Source of the DNA: JBLHGN01 sp047616325
GTDB taxonomy: Bacteria > Pseudomonadota > Gammaproteobacteria > Pseudomonadales > Cellvibrionaceae
NCBI GenBank assembly: GCA_047616325.1
Contig: JBLHGN010000004.1
Location: 1 to 37,610 of the forward strand
DNA: 37,610 nucleotides
Reading direction: 5' to 3'
Part shown: positions 8,535-19,900 of the stretch, piece after piece
Layout of the letters: each line of letters begins with the position of its first letter
Position numbering within the stretch: position 1 is the first letter of the stretch
The notes under the pieces: model-generated
What the model was told of the DNA's origin: nothing
The model's input: the letters and a program-made list of their open reading frames with translations, nothing else
The model's database searches: none
Program-made: the position numbers and the translations under genes

Positions 8535-9723
8535 ATTCGCCAAATACTTTTTTTATGTTTTTCTCTTGGCACCACACATTGCGCTAGCCGCCGTATTGCC
8601 AGAAGACCGCGCCGATATACTTTTACATAGCTATGAAGGCGACAATTCAACCTTCAACGGCCCTTCTATTTTGGTGCGCAAGCAATACGCCGACACGGTG
8701 TCTTTCTGGGGAAACTACTATATAGACTATAACAGCTCGGCCTCTGTGGATGTAATTACCCAGGGCAGCCCCTTTGAAGAATCGCGCACCCAAACCAGTG
8801 TAGGCCTTGATTATCTGCACGACAAAACCGTAATGAGTGTGAGCGCCACCAACAGCAGCGAGAACGATTACGAGGCCGACACCCTATCGGTCGGCCTTAG
8901 CCAGGATTTTTTTGGTGACCTCTCCGTCTTAACCATGGGCTATTCAAAAGGCCAAGACGAGGTGTATCAAAATATCAGATCGGGGCCCAAAGAAAGTGAC
9001 ATTGAAGGACGAACGTTTGTAGGCAACGCCGAACATAAACGCTTTAGCATCGGCTGGACACAAATATTAACCAAAAGCTGGATTGTCGCCTTAGCCGCTG
9101 AATCCTCTGTAGACGGAGGTATTTTACGCAACGCCTACCGAGGTGTACGCTTCATTTCCCCAACGACTTCGAGCGGTATCGGACGTATATCGGAAATTTA
9201 TCCCACGACGCGCAACAGCGAAGCTTACGCAATTAAAAGCATGCTCTACCTGCCCTATCGAGCCGCTTTAAAACTCGAATACCGCACCTTTACCGACAGC
9301 TGGGGCATCGTCGCCAGCAATTACGAAGTGCGTTACACTCACCCCTTTGGTGACAAGTTTATCTTTGATTTGCGCTACCGCGTTTACGAACAAACTCAAG
9401 CAGATTTTTATTCCGACCTTTTCAACTTTAGTAATGAATTTGAATTTATGGCGAGCGACAAGGAACTGAGCACCTTTCAAAATGCTACCATCGGCTTCGG
9501 TTTGACCTACGAATTGAAAAAGGAGTGGATAGGCTGGTTTGACAAAGCCACCATTAACTTCAATTTAGATAGGGTAAGCTCCACCTACGAAAATTACAGC
9601 AACAAACTACTTTCACGAGGCACCGACGTCAGCGGACTCGAAAACCCATTTCAACCGGGTCAAGAGCCCGCCTTTGCCTTCGACGCCAACGTTTCACGCT
9701 TTTTTATCTCGCTTTGGTATTAA
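8521..9723 (+). CDS. DUF3570 outer-membrane beta-barrel protein
   Basis: About 400 residues. AGGAGG at 8507-8512 is 8 nt before GTG 8521, so I prefer this to GTG 8515, which would leave only 2 nt. The N-terminus is a signal peptide ending near ALAA. The rest alternates polar and aromatic residues in many beta-strands and ends in LWY, consistent with a large outer-membrane barrel. The pairing DUF4266-DUF3570 is a recurrent one in my memory of proteobacterial genomes. The start lies inside the DUF4266 gene, so translation is coupled. The cargo or partner is unknown. Confidence 0.85.
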   Translation: MVATKFAKYFFYVFLLAPHIALAAVLPEDRADILLHSYEGDNSTFNGPSILVRKQYADTVSFWGNYYIDYNSSASVDVITQGSPFEESRTQTSVGLDYLHDKTVMSVSATNSSENDYEADTLSVGLSQDFFGDLSVLTMGYSKGQDEVYQNIRSGPKESDIEGRTFVGNAEHKRFSIGWTQILTKSWIVALAAESSVDGGILRNAYRGVRFISPTTSSGIGRISEIYPTTRNSEAYAIKSMLYLPYRAALKLEYRTFTDSWGIVASNYEVRYTHPFGDKFIFDLRYRVYEQTQADFYSDLFNFSNEFEFMASDKELSTFQNATIGFGLTYELKKEWIGWFDKATINFNLDRVSSTYENYSNKLLSRGTDVSGLENPFQPGQEPAFAFDANVSRFFISLWY

Positions 9724-9738
9724 AAAAGAAGTAAACCC

Positions 9739-9966
9739 ATGGCCGAACATCAACCCAATAATCCGCTGCACGGCATCACCTTGGAGCGTATACTCATCCA
9801 GCTAATAGAACACTATGGCTGGGAAGAGCTTGCTTCACACATTAACGTAAACTGCTTTAAAAACGACCCATCAATTAAATCCAGTCTTAAGTTTTTGCGC
9901 AAAACACCCTGGGCGAGAGATAAAGTGGAACAGTTGTATGTACGCACCCTTCATCAGGAACAATAG
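9739..9966 (+). CDS. VF530-family small protein (DUF2132)
   Basis: 75 residues with the family hallmark NPLHGITLERIL near the N-terminus, then HYGWEEL and the C-terminal FLRKTPWARDKVE. This is a compact all-helical cytoplasmic domain, named after a Vibrio fischeri structure and proposed to bind DNA; its biological role is not established. It follows the DUF3570 gene by 15 nt and may be the last gene of the operon, though it is cytoplasmic while the others are exported. Confidence 0.9.
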   Translation: MAEHQPNNPLHGITLERILIQLIEHYGWEELASHINVNCFKNDPSIKSSLKFLRKTPWARDKVEQLYVRTLHQEQ

Positions 9967-9994
9967 TCCCATCAACAGAATAAGGGAGTCACCC

Positions 9995-10051
9995 GTGAAG
10001 ACTGTATTGTTCTCACTTATGTGCGTTGTCAGTGTTTCTTGCTCAAATTAA
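9995..10051 (+). CDS. Possible 18-residue signal-peptide-like micro-ORF
   Basis: GTG 9995 is preceded by AGGGAG with 7 nt spacing and opens a frame reading MKTVLFSLMCVVSVSCSN before TAA. It looks like a secretion or lipoprotein signal that stops at once. It could be a truncated lipoprotein gene, a membrane micropeptide, or chance. Confidence 0.2.
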   Translation: MKTVLFSLMCVVSVSCSN

Positions 10052-10237
10052 CAGGTGTTGAATTTTGCAAACTGCGAAGTTATAAACACAGCTGATGCAC
10101 CACGGAATCATCATAACCTGTGCACAAAAACTGTTTCGGTAATTGTTGATACCGGAGAAATGATAAGAAAATGGCCAGACCCAAAAATGGACTGAGCTAA
10201 AAAATAGACAGCCACAAACATCTCTCTGCGCCACAAC

Positions 10238-10257
10238 AACGCCACTCTTGGCGTTTT
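10238..10257 (+). terminator. Short terminator-like hairpin
   Basis: AACGCC (10238-10243), loop ACTCTT, GGCGTT (10250-10255), running into four T residues. It is 270 nt after the VF530 stop and could end the island operon. The T-tract is short. Confidence 0.45.
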
Positions 10258-10403
10258 ACCAGGTAATTTATCAAACAACATGCTTTCATCACGCAGCTGC
10301 GATACACCAAGTGGTAGAATCCACCAAAAAAAATCCCTAGCCTTTTTGACTCCGGCAGATTGTTAGTTGCGTCGAATTTTTGTGTATACCCACTATTTGA
10401 TAG

Positions 10404-10459
10404 CTCGACTTAATGGCCCAACTAGATAGCCCAATTAAATAACTCAACTAGCCAGCCCA
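10404..10459. repeat. Imperfect 13-bp tandem repeat
   Basis: Units begin at 10404, 10417, 10430, 10443 and (partial) 10456, with consensus about CYCAACTARATAG. They share CYCR at each start and A/T-rich ends. The array ends 60 bp before the yfaZ-like start, so it may overlap its promoter. Confidence 0.5.
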
Positions 10460-10518
10460 GCAAGAAATTCTTCCACCATAACAAAACCAATATTATTTAT
10501 TCGAGAGACCACAACACT

Positions 10519-11085
10519 ATGAGCCCTTTTACAAAAATCAGCGTTTTTTCGATCGCCTTTGCGACATTAAACTCCATTTCAGTAATAGCCAATGCCGCAT
10601 CATTGGATGCCGACCTAAACAACGACACACTAAAAGCGAAATACAACTTTAGCCACAAAAAGGCTGACCTTGGAATATCTGCCGGTGCCATGCTCACCGA
10701 TGACAACGGCGAAGTGTATTCCTTTGACCTAAAAACCCAAGGCCAACTAAAAAACACGCCCGATGCCAATATTCGCGGCGGCTTCGGCGTGCGCGCCTAC
10801 CACGCATCGCCCAAGCCAGGTGACAGCTTCCAATCCTTGGGGCTAGGCGGTTTCGTTGAACTCGCCCTGCCCAACCTCACCCTTGGCGCCGAACTCTACT
10901 ACGCGCCTAGCGTTACCACGTCCAATGACATCGACGCGGTGTGGGATATTGCATTTCGGGTGAGCTACCAATTGTTTGAGAACGCAGCTGCGTACGTAGG
11001 ACTGCGCGATTTTGAAGTAGACGTAAATGACCAGGACTTCAACTTTGACGAAGGCCCCCATATCGGATTTTCGTTGCAGTTTTAA
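10519..11085 (+). CDS. YfaZ-family outer-membrane protein
   Basis: 188 residues. The signal peptide ends at about ANA (residue 26). The mature part is a small predicted beta-barrel of amphipathic strands (for example RGGFGVRAYHA, GGFVELALPNLTLGAELYYAP) closing with GFSLQF, the C-terminal Phe of BAM substrates. The length and the ELYYAPS pattern fit the YfaZ family, whose function is not well established. It is monocistronic, with about 550 bp of non-coding DNA upstream and decayed genes downstream. Confidence 0.75.
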   Translation: MSPFTKISVFSIAFATLNSISVIANAASLDADLNNDTLKAKYNFSHKKADLGISAGAMLTDDNGEVYSFDLKTQGQLKNTPDANIRGGFGVRAYHASPKPGDSFQSLGLGGFVELALPNLTLGAELYYAPSVTTSNDIDAVWDIAFRVSYQLFENAAAYVGLRDFEVDVNDQDFNFDEGPHIGFSLQF

Positions 11086-11329
11086 ACGTTCAGTTCTAAA
11101 GCTAGACATGCAGGAACATAGCAGCAATGCTCCGCGTGTTCCTGAAAACGACGGGAGCAAATAATCTAAGGGGCGTGTTTAGTTCAGGGAACGTAACACC
11201 AGCCGCAGTAAATACATCATCGACCACCGTAAATACAGCAACACAAGCAACTTAATACAAAAGAAAAAAGATACACACTCGAATCGTAAACATACCTAGA
11301 AACATAGACAGTTAATTATCCTAGGATTA

Positions 11330-11784
11330 TCATACAACGACGCCAAAGACACGCCCCACCGCGGCGGTTAAGGCCATTGCCAGCGCCTGCCAAAAGTTGC
11401 CCTCAAGGCGCCAACAACAATAGATGCGCCCCCCACCCGCGCGGCAAGAGCACCCAAAAACGCAAGAAATATTAAAGAAAACACAGCAACCGCAGGTATT
11501 AAATATACACCGGGTATAAACCAAGCCACTAAAAGTGGAAGCGCCGCGCCTACCGTAAACGTAGCTGCCGAATAAAACGCCGCTTGAACAGGCTGGGCGC
11601 TTACAATCTCGGATAAACCTATTTCATCTCTAGCGTGGGCACCCAAGGCATCGCTAGCCATTAACTGCTCCGCAACTTCTAGCGATAGCGCAGGCTCAAG
11701 CCCCCGGCATTCATAGATTTTTGCGAGCTCATACGCTTCGGGTTGCATCGGTGTTCCCATTGAAAGAAGCGATGGTGAATACAT
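11330..11784 (-). pseudogene. Truncated, frameshifted VIT1/CCC1-family Fe/Mn transporter
   Basis: The open part (11784 to 11368) matches the C-terminal half of VIT1/CCC1 transporters: AKIYECRGLEPALS, then DALGAHARDEIGLSE, then two membrane segments. Family members are about 230 residues, and the N-terminal half with the first membrane helices is missing; the sequence upstream of 11784 does not continue it. Near 11393 a run of four T residues (minus strand) breaks the frame. Adding one T would join ATF to WQALAMALTAAVGRVFGVVV, the expected family C-terminus, ending at TGA 11332-11330. Two independent lesions make this a dead gene. Confidence 0.75.
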
Positions 11785-12038
11785 TGTATCTAGTTTCCGC
11801 TTTTAACGGGCATCACGCGCATATCTTATTCTTCTCCATACGAATGCAACATACAAAACACGGGGCCTCTGGAGCCGGCACTTTGAACCGAAAAATAATA
11901 TGAAAATACGCAAAAAAAAGACTTAAAATTTAAAAAAGTATTTTCAGGGTTTTCGCTTTATTAGCCACTAAACGGTGATCTGGCATGAGTGAAAAAATAA
12001 CATTAATTGACTAGCTTATTGAGCATTGAAATAAAAGT

Positions 12039-13076
12039 ATGGCGATAGCTCTATCAGCAGAACGCTATCCTTTGTGGAGAAGGTCATGCGCCGAAATGAA
12101 TGATATTGACTTTATTCGTTTTGGACTGTTGCGCGGCATTGGCGCTGTTAACAGCGTTCGTCATTTTCTACAGACAAGAGAAGGTGTTCACGGCGAACCT
12201 CTTCCTCTATCGACTTATTTTAAATAATTTAAGTCAGCAAGGCGTACGTGTATGCTTTAGATGGTCGAAAAACAGAGCTATACGCTTCACTGTAGAACGC
12301 TGAAATCACTGGAAATTGATTATCTCAGACAATTACAAGAACTCGATCAATATACGCTAGAAGCAGCTGATGGGGATTTTATCGATCATGTTTGCCACAC
12401 AGAAAAAGGGGCCAAAGGGAAAGTCTACGCGGCCGGTTTTATTTATTCGATGAACCTCAGAGATGGGCGGCTAAAGCCGCTTTGCTGTGTCACTAATGGC
12501 ATGAAAATTACATGATCTCAGTTTTAAAAGAGAATTCGGTGGCAACCTTTTATGAATCCATTCCATTTGATAAAAGTAATAAAGTCAATATAGGGATTGA
12601 GGGCTACAGTATTTATGAAAATGGGGGTATGAAATTTAGCGTGGTGGATTAGCGTGATCCAGAAACACAGAAATGTCACCGCTTTGTGACGACCTTGCCT
12701 GCATCGGTTAACCCCGGAACTATTGCCATGCTGTACTACAAGCATTGGACTATTGAGAAAGCGTTCAATATCAGTACAAGTAATTTAAAGGAGAAAAAGC
12801 CCTGGCCCTCTAATGTTAACGCACTGAAAAACCAAATGCGCTTCACCTCAAAGAGCTATAATTTGAGGCGTGCACTTGAAGAAGCTTCAAGAACCCAAGA
12901 TCCCGAGTTAATTCACCCATCCGATAAAAAACACACTAAAGCACTGGAAAAAAGAGCACTTGTTGCGAAAAAAAGAGGCGGCTTTGTTAATCCGTTATTT
13001 TTTGAGGCAAGAATAGTGCGTATAAGCTCATACACAATTCGGCGGCTCAAAATGCAATACTAGCCGGTAAGTCTTT
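12039..13076 (+). mobile_element. Decayed IS4-family transposase
   Basis: Fragments of one DDE transposase lie in two frames. The first (about 12039-12515) contains VRHFLQTREGVHGEPLPLS and LEAADGDFIDHVCHTEKG, interrupted by TAA 12225 and TAG near 12258. Around 12500-12512 the frame changes and the central segment expected to carry the second catalytic Asp is absent. The second (12512 onward) has TAG 12650-12652 inside VVD-stop-RDPETQ, then the IS4 signature YYKHWTIEKAF and a C-terminal region to 13063. A last frameshift near 13037 separates RR from AQNAILAGKSFV. I did not find confident terminal inverted repeats or a target duplication. It is non-functional. Confidence 0.8.
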
Positions 13077-13207
13077 TGTATGAATTATGAGTGTGCTTAT
13101 AGCTCGACTAGTCTCACGGTCGCATCAAATGGGGGAACACTGATGATACTGTGAGGCAAAAGCTCTCGCACGCTAAGCCCAGTATTGCAGCATGGTTAGT
13201 TGTTTTA

Positions 13208-13606
13208 CTAATGATTTAGCTGCGCGCTTCTGCTCTTCATCATTTGTATTTCCACAAGTTCTCCTTCGAGGTCGGGAAAACTCAGTTCCTTTTTCGCGAT
13301 ATGCAGTATATTTTTGGATACAAGATCTAGTCGTTTAAGTAAGCTGATGCTGCGAGTCACTTCAGATTTCTGATAAACGTCCAATGCCTGCTTGTGCCAA
13401 TGGGTAAAAACATTCCAAAGTTCATGGCGCTCAACTTCGAGCTCAGTGTGTTTTTCCAGGTAATGGGTAAGCAGTGCGGTATGAGCCTGAAGTAAATCCA
13501 TCGCCCCGCAGGAGCGTAGGTCCTGTTCAGCCTCAATGAGCATGGCAGTAACTCTTACGGTAGTGCTTTCCATCCGATCCAAGCGATATTCAGCGTTTTG
13601 GTTCAT
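13208..13606 (-). CDS. Hypothetical small helical protein
   Basis: 132 residues, no signal peptide or membrane segment, rich in Glu, Lys, Leu and His, and probably all alpha-helical with coiled-coil potential (for example LEKHTELEVERHELW). GGGAG lies 6 nt before the ATG, which supports a real gene. I do not recognise a family. It lies about 150 bp downstream of the hybrid kinase on the same strand, so it may be an accessory of that signalling protein. Confidence 0.55.
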   Translation of the reverse strand: MNQNAEYRLDRMESTTVRVTAMLIEAEQDLRSCGAMDLLQAHTALLTHYLEKHTELEVERHELWNVFTHWHKQALDVYQKSEVTRSISLLKRLDLVSKNILHIAKKELSFPDLEGELVEIQMMKSRSAQLNH

Positions 13607-13742
13607 AATAGCTCCCGGGTCATTTTACAAAATGACGAATAATACTGCATTAATGGTTCAAAGGTTAACCGGCCGGTACGTGTTATTGTGTGATAACGTT
13701 GAAAAATGGGAAGTGAGCACGGCTTTTAGAGAATCTTGGTGT

Positions 13743-13759
13743 GCTATGTCGCTATGTCG

Positions 13760-13774
<15 letters not shown>
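13743..13774. repeat. Four perfect 8-bp tandem repeats at a stop codon
   Basis: GCTATGTC is repeated four times without error at 13743-13774. The array covers the last codons and the TAG stop (13762-13760) of the minus-strand hybrid kinase. An 8-bp unit changes frame on slippage. Because the stop lies in the first two units met, small copy changes would not alter the protein. Confidence 0.9.
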
Positions 13775-17140
<3,366 letters not shown>

Positions 17141-17480
17141 CCATTGTTATGGCCCTCGCATGAACCAAAGTTTTACGTATACGTAACATATGGCTGAGTA
17201 GCTTTTTCGAAGTGCTCGGTACCGCCTTTGGGGCTTCACCACTATGATTGGCTAAGCCAAGCAGGGAGAATTGAAGCTCCTGTGTTGTTATTCCTTCTCT
17301 CTGGCCCATCATCGTATACGCCTTGTTGGGGGTTTTCTTTCGTGTATGTCATACCTTAGATTAGACTTTGCCACACGGCTGTCAATATTGGGCACGATGG
17401 TAAACGGCAACTGACGCTATAAACTATGCTAAAATCACGCGTTTTCCGCTGTGCAGCTTACTCGTCATTGGACTCATACT

Positions 17481-17939
17481 ATGCATTGTCCCTTTTGTTC
17501 TGAAACCGATACTAAGGTGATTGATTCACGATTGGTTGCCGACGGCGGCCAGGTGCGTCGCCGACGCGAGTGCCAGGCGTGCCGGGAACGCTTTACCACC
17601 TTTGAGATGGCTGAATTGCTAATGCCGCGCATTATCAAACAAGACGGTACTCGCGAACCTTTTGATGAACTGAAGCTGCGCAATGGATTTACCCGCGCCC
17701 TTGAAAAGCGTCCGGTAAGCGTCGAGCGCATAGAGTCGTCGCTGAACTCAGTTAAACATTACTTACAAGCGATGGGAGAGCGAGAAGTTAAGTCCTTGGT
17801 TATCGGCGAGAAAGTCATGGACGAATTACGCGGCATCGATCAAGTGGCCTATGTGCGTTTTGCATCCGTTTATCGAAGTTTTCAAGATATTAGTGAATTC
17901 CAGCAAGAAATCGATCGTTTGCAAAAGACGCCAGAATAA
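17481..17939 (+). CDS. nrdR: Transcriptional repressor NrdR
   Basis: 152 residues. ATG 17481 gives the canonical N-terminus MHCPFC; the longer GTG 17451 reading is rejected. A zinc ribbon uses Cys3, Cys6, Cys31 and Cys34 with the Arg-rich loop VRRRREC. An ATP-cone follows from about residue 49 (PRIIKQDGTREPFD to YVRFASVYRSF). The family senses dATP/ATP and represses ribonucleotide reductase genes through NrdR boxes. It starts the string nrdR-ribD-ribE, a common gammaproteobacterial order, with ribD 8 nt downstream. Confidence 0.97.
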   Translation: MHCPFCSETDTKVIDSRLVADGGQVRRRRECQACRERFTTFEMAELLMPRIIKQDGTREPFDELKLRNGFTRALEKRPVSVERIESSLNSVKHYLQAMGEREVKSLVIGEKVMDELRGIDQVAYVRFASVYRSFQDISEFQQEIDRLQKTPE

Positions 17940-17947
17940 ACACACCT

Positions 17948-19039
17948 ATGTCAAATATACCCGTGCAAGACCAGATGATGATGATGCGCGCACTGCAATT
18001 GGCGCGTCTCGGTTTGAACGGCACCAGCCCTAATCCGCGGGTTGGTTGCGTGTTGCTTTCCGAGGACGGGCGTATCGTCGGAGAAGGCTACCATTGCAAG
18101 GCCGGCTCTGCCCATGCAGAAATAGCCGCATTGGTAGCAGCGGGCGCGCAGGCCCGCGCAGCAACGGCCTATGTAACACTGGAGCCTTGCTGCCACCATG
18201 GTAAAACCGGGCCGTGCACCGAAGCCTTAATCGCAGCTGGAGTGAAGCGGGTGGTTTATGCCATGGAAGACCCCAATCCGCAAGTTGCCGGGCGGGGATT
18301 GGAGGCTTTGCAGGCGGCCGGCATTGAAATTGTAGGGCCGGTAGAGGAGCAAGCGGCTTGGGCGCTTAACCCCGGCTTTATTAAGCGCATGCGCACAGGG
18401 CTGCCCTTTATTAGATGTAAAATGGCCATGAGTCTGGACGGCCGCACGGCTATGGCCAGTGGCGAGAGCAAGTGGATTACAGGTCCCTCTGCGCGCCAAG
18501 ATGTGCAGACTTTAAGGGCGCGAAGTTGCGCCATTGTGACGGGAGTAGAATCGGTTATTCACGATGATCCCTCGCTCACGGTGAGGCTAGGTGACAACGA
18601 TCGACAGCCACTGCGCGTTATAGTGGACACCCACGGGCGGTGCCCAATGCAGGCCGATATTCTCGACCAGCCGGGTCAGACAGTCATTGCCTGCAGCAAT
18701 ATGCACGCGCCTAGCGAAGCCGATTCGCGAAAATATTGGCGTCTACCGGAGCGAAATGGGCGTATAGACCTGTATGCCTTAACGCGCAGGTTGGGGCAAG
18801 AAGGCTGCAATGAAGTGCTAATAGAAACGGGTGCTACTTTGGCGGGAGCCTTCGTGTCGGCGGGTTTGGTGGATGAGTTGATAGTGTATATGGCGGGTAA
18901 ATTAATGGGCCGCAATGCGCGTCCATTGTTTGACTTACCGATAGATAAAATGCGTGGCGCTTTGACGCTGAGCATCCAAGAAGTTCGGGCAGTGGGAGCC
19001 GATTGGCGCATTACAGCAGTGCCCGACCCAGAAACCTAG
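17948..19039 (+). CDS. ribD: Bifunctional diaminohydroxyphosphoribosylaminopyrimidine deaminase / reductase
   Basis: 363 residues. The N-terminal deaminase domain has the zinc site His56-Ala-Glu58 and PCCHHGKTGPC (Cys81, Cys90), matching E. coli spacing. The C-terminal reductase domain (from about 150) shows RCKMAMSLDGRTA, SGESKWITG and the ending VDELIVYMAGKLMG. It carries out the second and third steps of riboflavin synthesis from the GTP cyclohydrolase II product, in the cytoplasm. It has full length for the family and sits 8 nt after nrdR and 40 nt before ribE. Confidence 0.97.
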   Translation: MSNIPVQDQMMMMRALQLARLGLNGTSPNPRVGCVLLSEDGRIVGEGYHCKAGSAHAEIAALVAAGAQARAATAYVTLEPCCHHGKTGPCTEALIAAGVKRVVYAMEDPNPQVAGRGLEALQAAGIEIVGPVEEQAAWALNPGFIKRMRTGLPFIRCKMAMSLDGRTAMASGESKWITGPSARQDVQTLRARSCAIVTGVESVIHDDPSLTVRLGDNDRQPLRVIVDTHGRCPMQADILDQPGQTVIACSNMHAPSEADSRKYWRLPERNGRIDLYALTRRLGQEGCNEVLIETGATLAGAFVSAGLVDELIVYMAGKLMGRNARPLFDLPIDKMRGALTLSIQEVRAVGADWRITAVPDPET

Positions 19040-19079
19040 AGTGCGCTAACGCATCACACTTTTGAAAATAGGTAAACAC

Positions 19080-19751
19080 GTGTTCACAGGTATTATTGAA
19101 GCCGTTGGTGAGGTGGTCGCTAGCGAAACGCGCGGCGGCGATGTTCGCCTCACCATATATTCCTCCTCTCTCGATTGGAGCGACGTTGCCCTGGGAGATT
19201 CCATTGCCAGCAACGGTGTGTGTTTGACCGCCGTTGAATTCGCAAAACACAGTTTTATTGCGGATGTGTCGGTGGAAACCTTAAATTTTACCACCATTGG
19301 ACACTGGAAGCGGGGGCAAAAAGTTAACCTCGAAAAAGCCCTCACACCACAATCGCGTTTGGGTGGTCATATCGTGAGTGGTCATGTAGATGGTATCGGC
19401 GAAGTCGTGTCGCGAGTGAAAGACGCGCGTTCAGAGCGCTTTCAAATCAAACTGCCCAAGACCTTGACAAAATATGTGGCCCACAAGGGCTCTATAACCG
19501 TAGATGGCACCAGTTTGACTGTAAATGCCGTGAATGGCGATGTGTTTGACCTTAATATTGTGCCGCACACCATTGCCAACACCAGTATCGGTAGTTATCG
19601 GCTTGGCACCAAGGTTAATTTAGAAGTGGATGTCATCGCGCGTTATTTGGAGCGATTGTTGTTGGGTGATAAAGCGGCTGAATCATCTTCCTCACAAGAC
19701 CTTACCGCGTCGGCCTTAAACGCTGCGTTTCTTGCTGAAAATGGTTATTAA
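19080..19751 (+). CDS. ribE: Riboflavin synthase alpha chain
   Basis: 223 residues. GTG 19080 yields the canonical MFTGIIE start with AGG 8 nt upstream; the TTG 19062 reading is rejected. Two lumazine-binding repeats are visible, the first beginning MFTGIIEAVG and the second around GGHIVSGHVDGIGEV. A short Ser-rich tail follows. It dismutates two molecules of 6,7-dimethyl-8-ribityllumazine to riboflavin. The gene is also called ribC in some species. Confidence 0.96.
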   Translation: MFTGIIEAVGEVVASETRGGDVRLTIYSSSLDWSDVALGDSIASNGVCLTAVEFAKHSFIADVSVETLNFTTIGHWKRGQKVNLEKALTPQSRLGGHIVSGHVDGIGEVVSRVKDARSERFQIKLPKTLTKYVAHKGSITVDGTSLTVNAVNGDVFDLNIVPHTIANTSIGSYRLGTKVNLEVDVIARYLERLLLGDKAAESSSSQDLTASALNAAFLAENGY

Positions 19752-19900
19752 ATTATTTTATACCGAACATTCTATTAGGCACCAAACGGTGCAACGTTTA
19801 CCACACCATGACGTCTTTCGAATAATCACCTTTCGGGCGTGTTACTAGTCGTTTTAACCTGCGTATATACAACCTACATTGCGCATATTGAAGAGGATTT

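Larger units (their letters stand above)
9967..10518. other. Intergenic region before yfaZ-like gene
   Basis: No convincing full gene in about 550 bases. It contains the micro-ORF at 9995, a terminator-like hairpin at 10238-10257 and a degenerate 13-bp tandem repeat at 10404-10459 in the presumed promoter region of the downstream gene. Confidence 0.6.

Noticed and set aside
10043..10234. Minus-strand open frame of 63 codons in the intergenic region
   Set aside because: Cys/Phe/Ser-rich composition, no family likeness and no evident ribosome site.
19752..19900. FMN riboswitch before ribBA
   Set aside because: The conserved RFN blocks (AGGGTGAAATTC-like and CGGT-x-AAGCCC-like) are not seen in this 149-bp gap.
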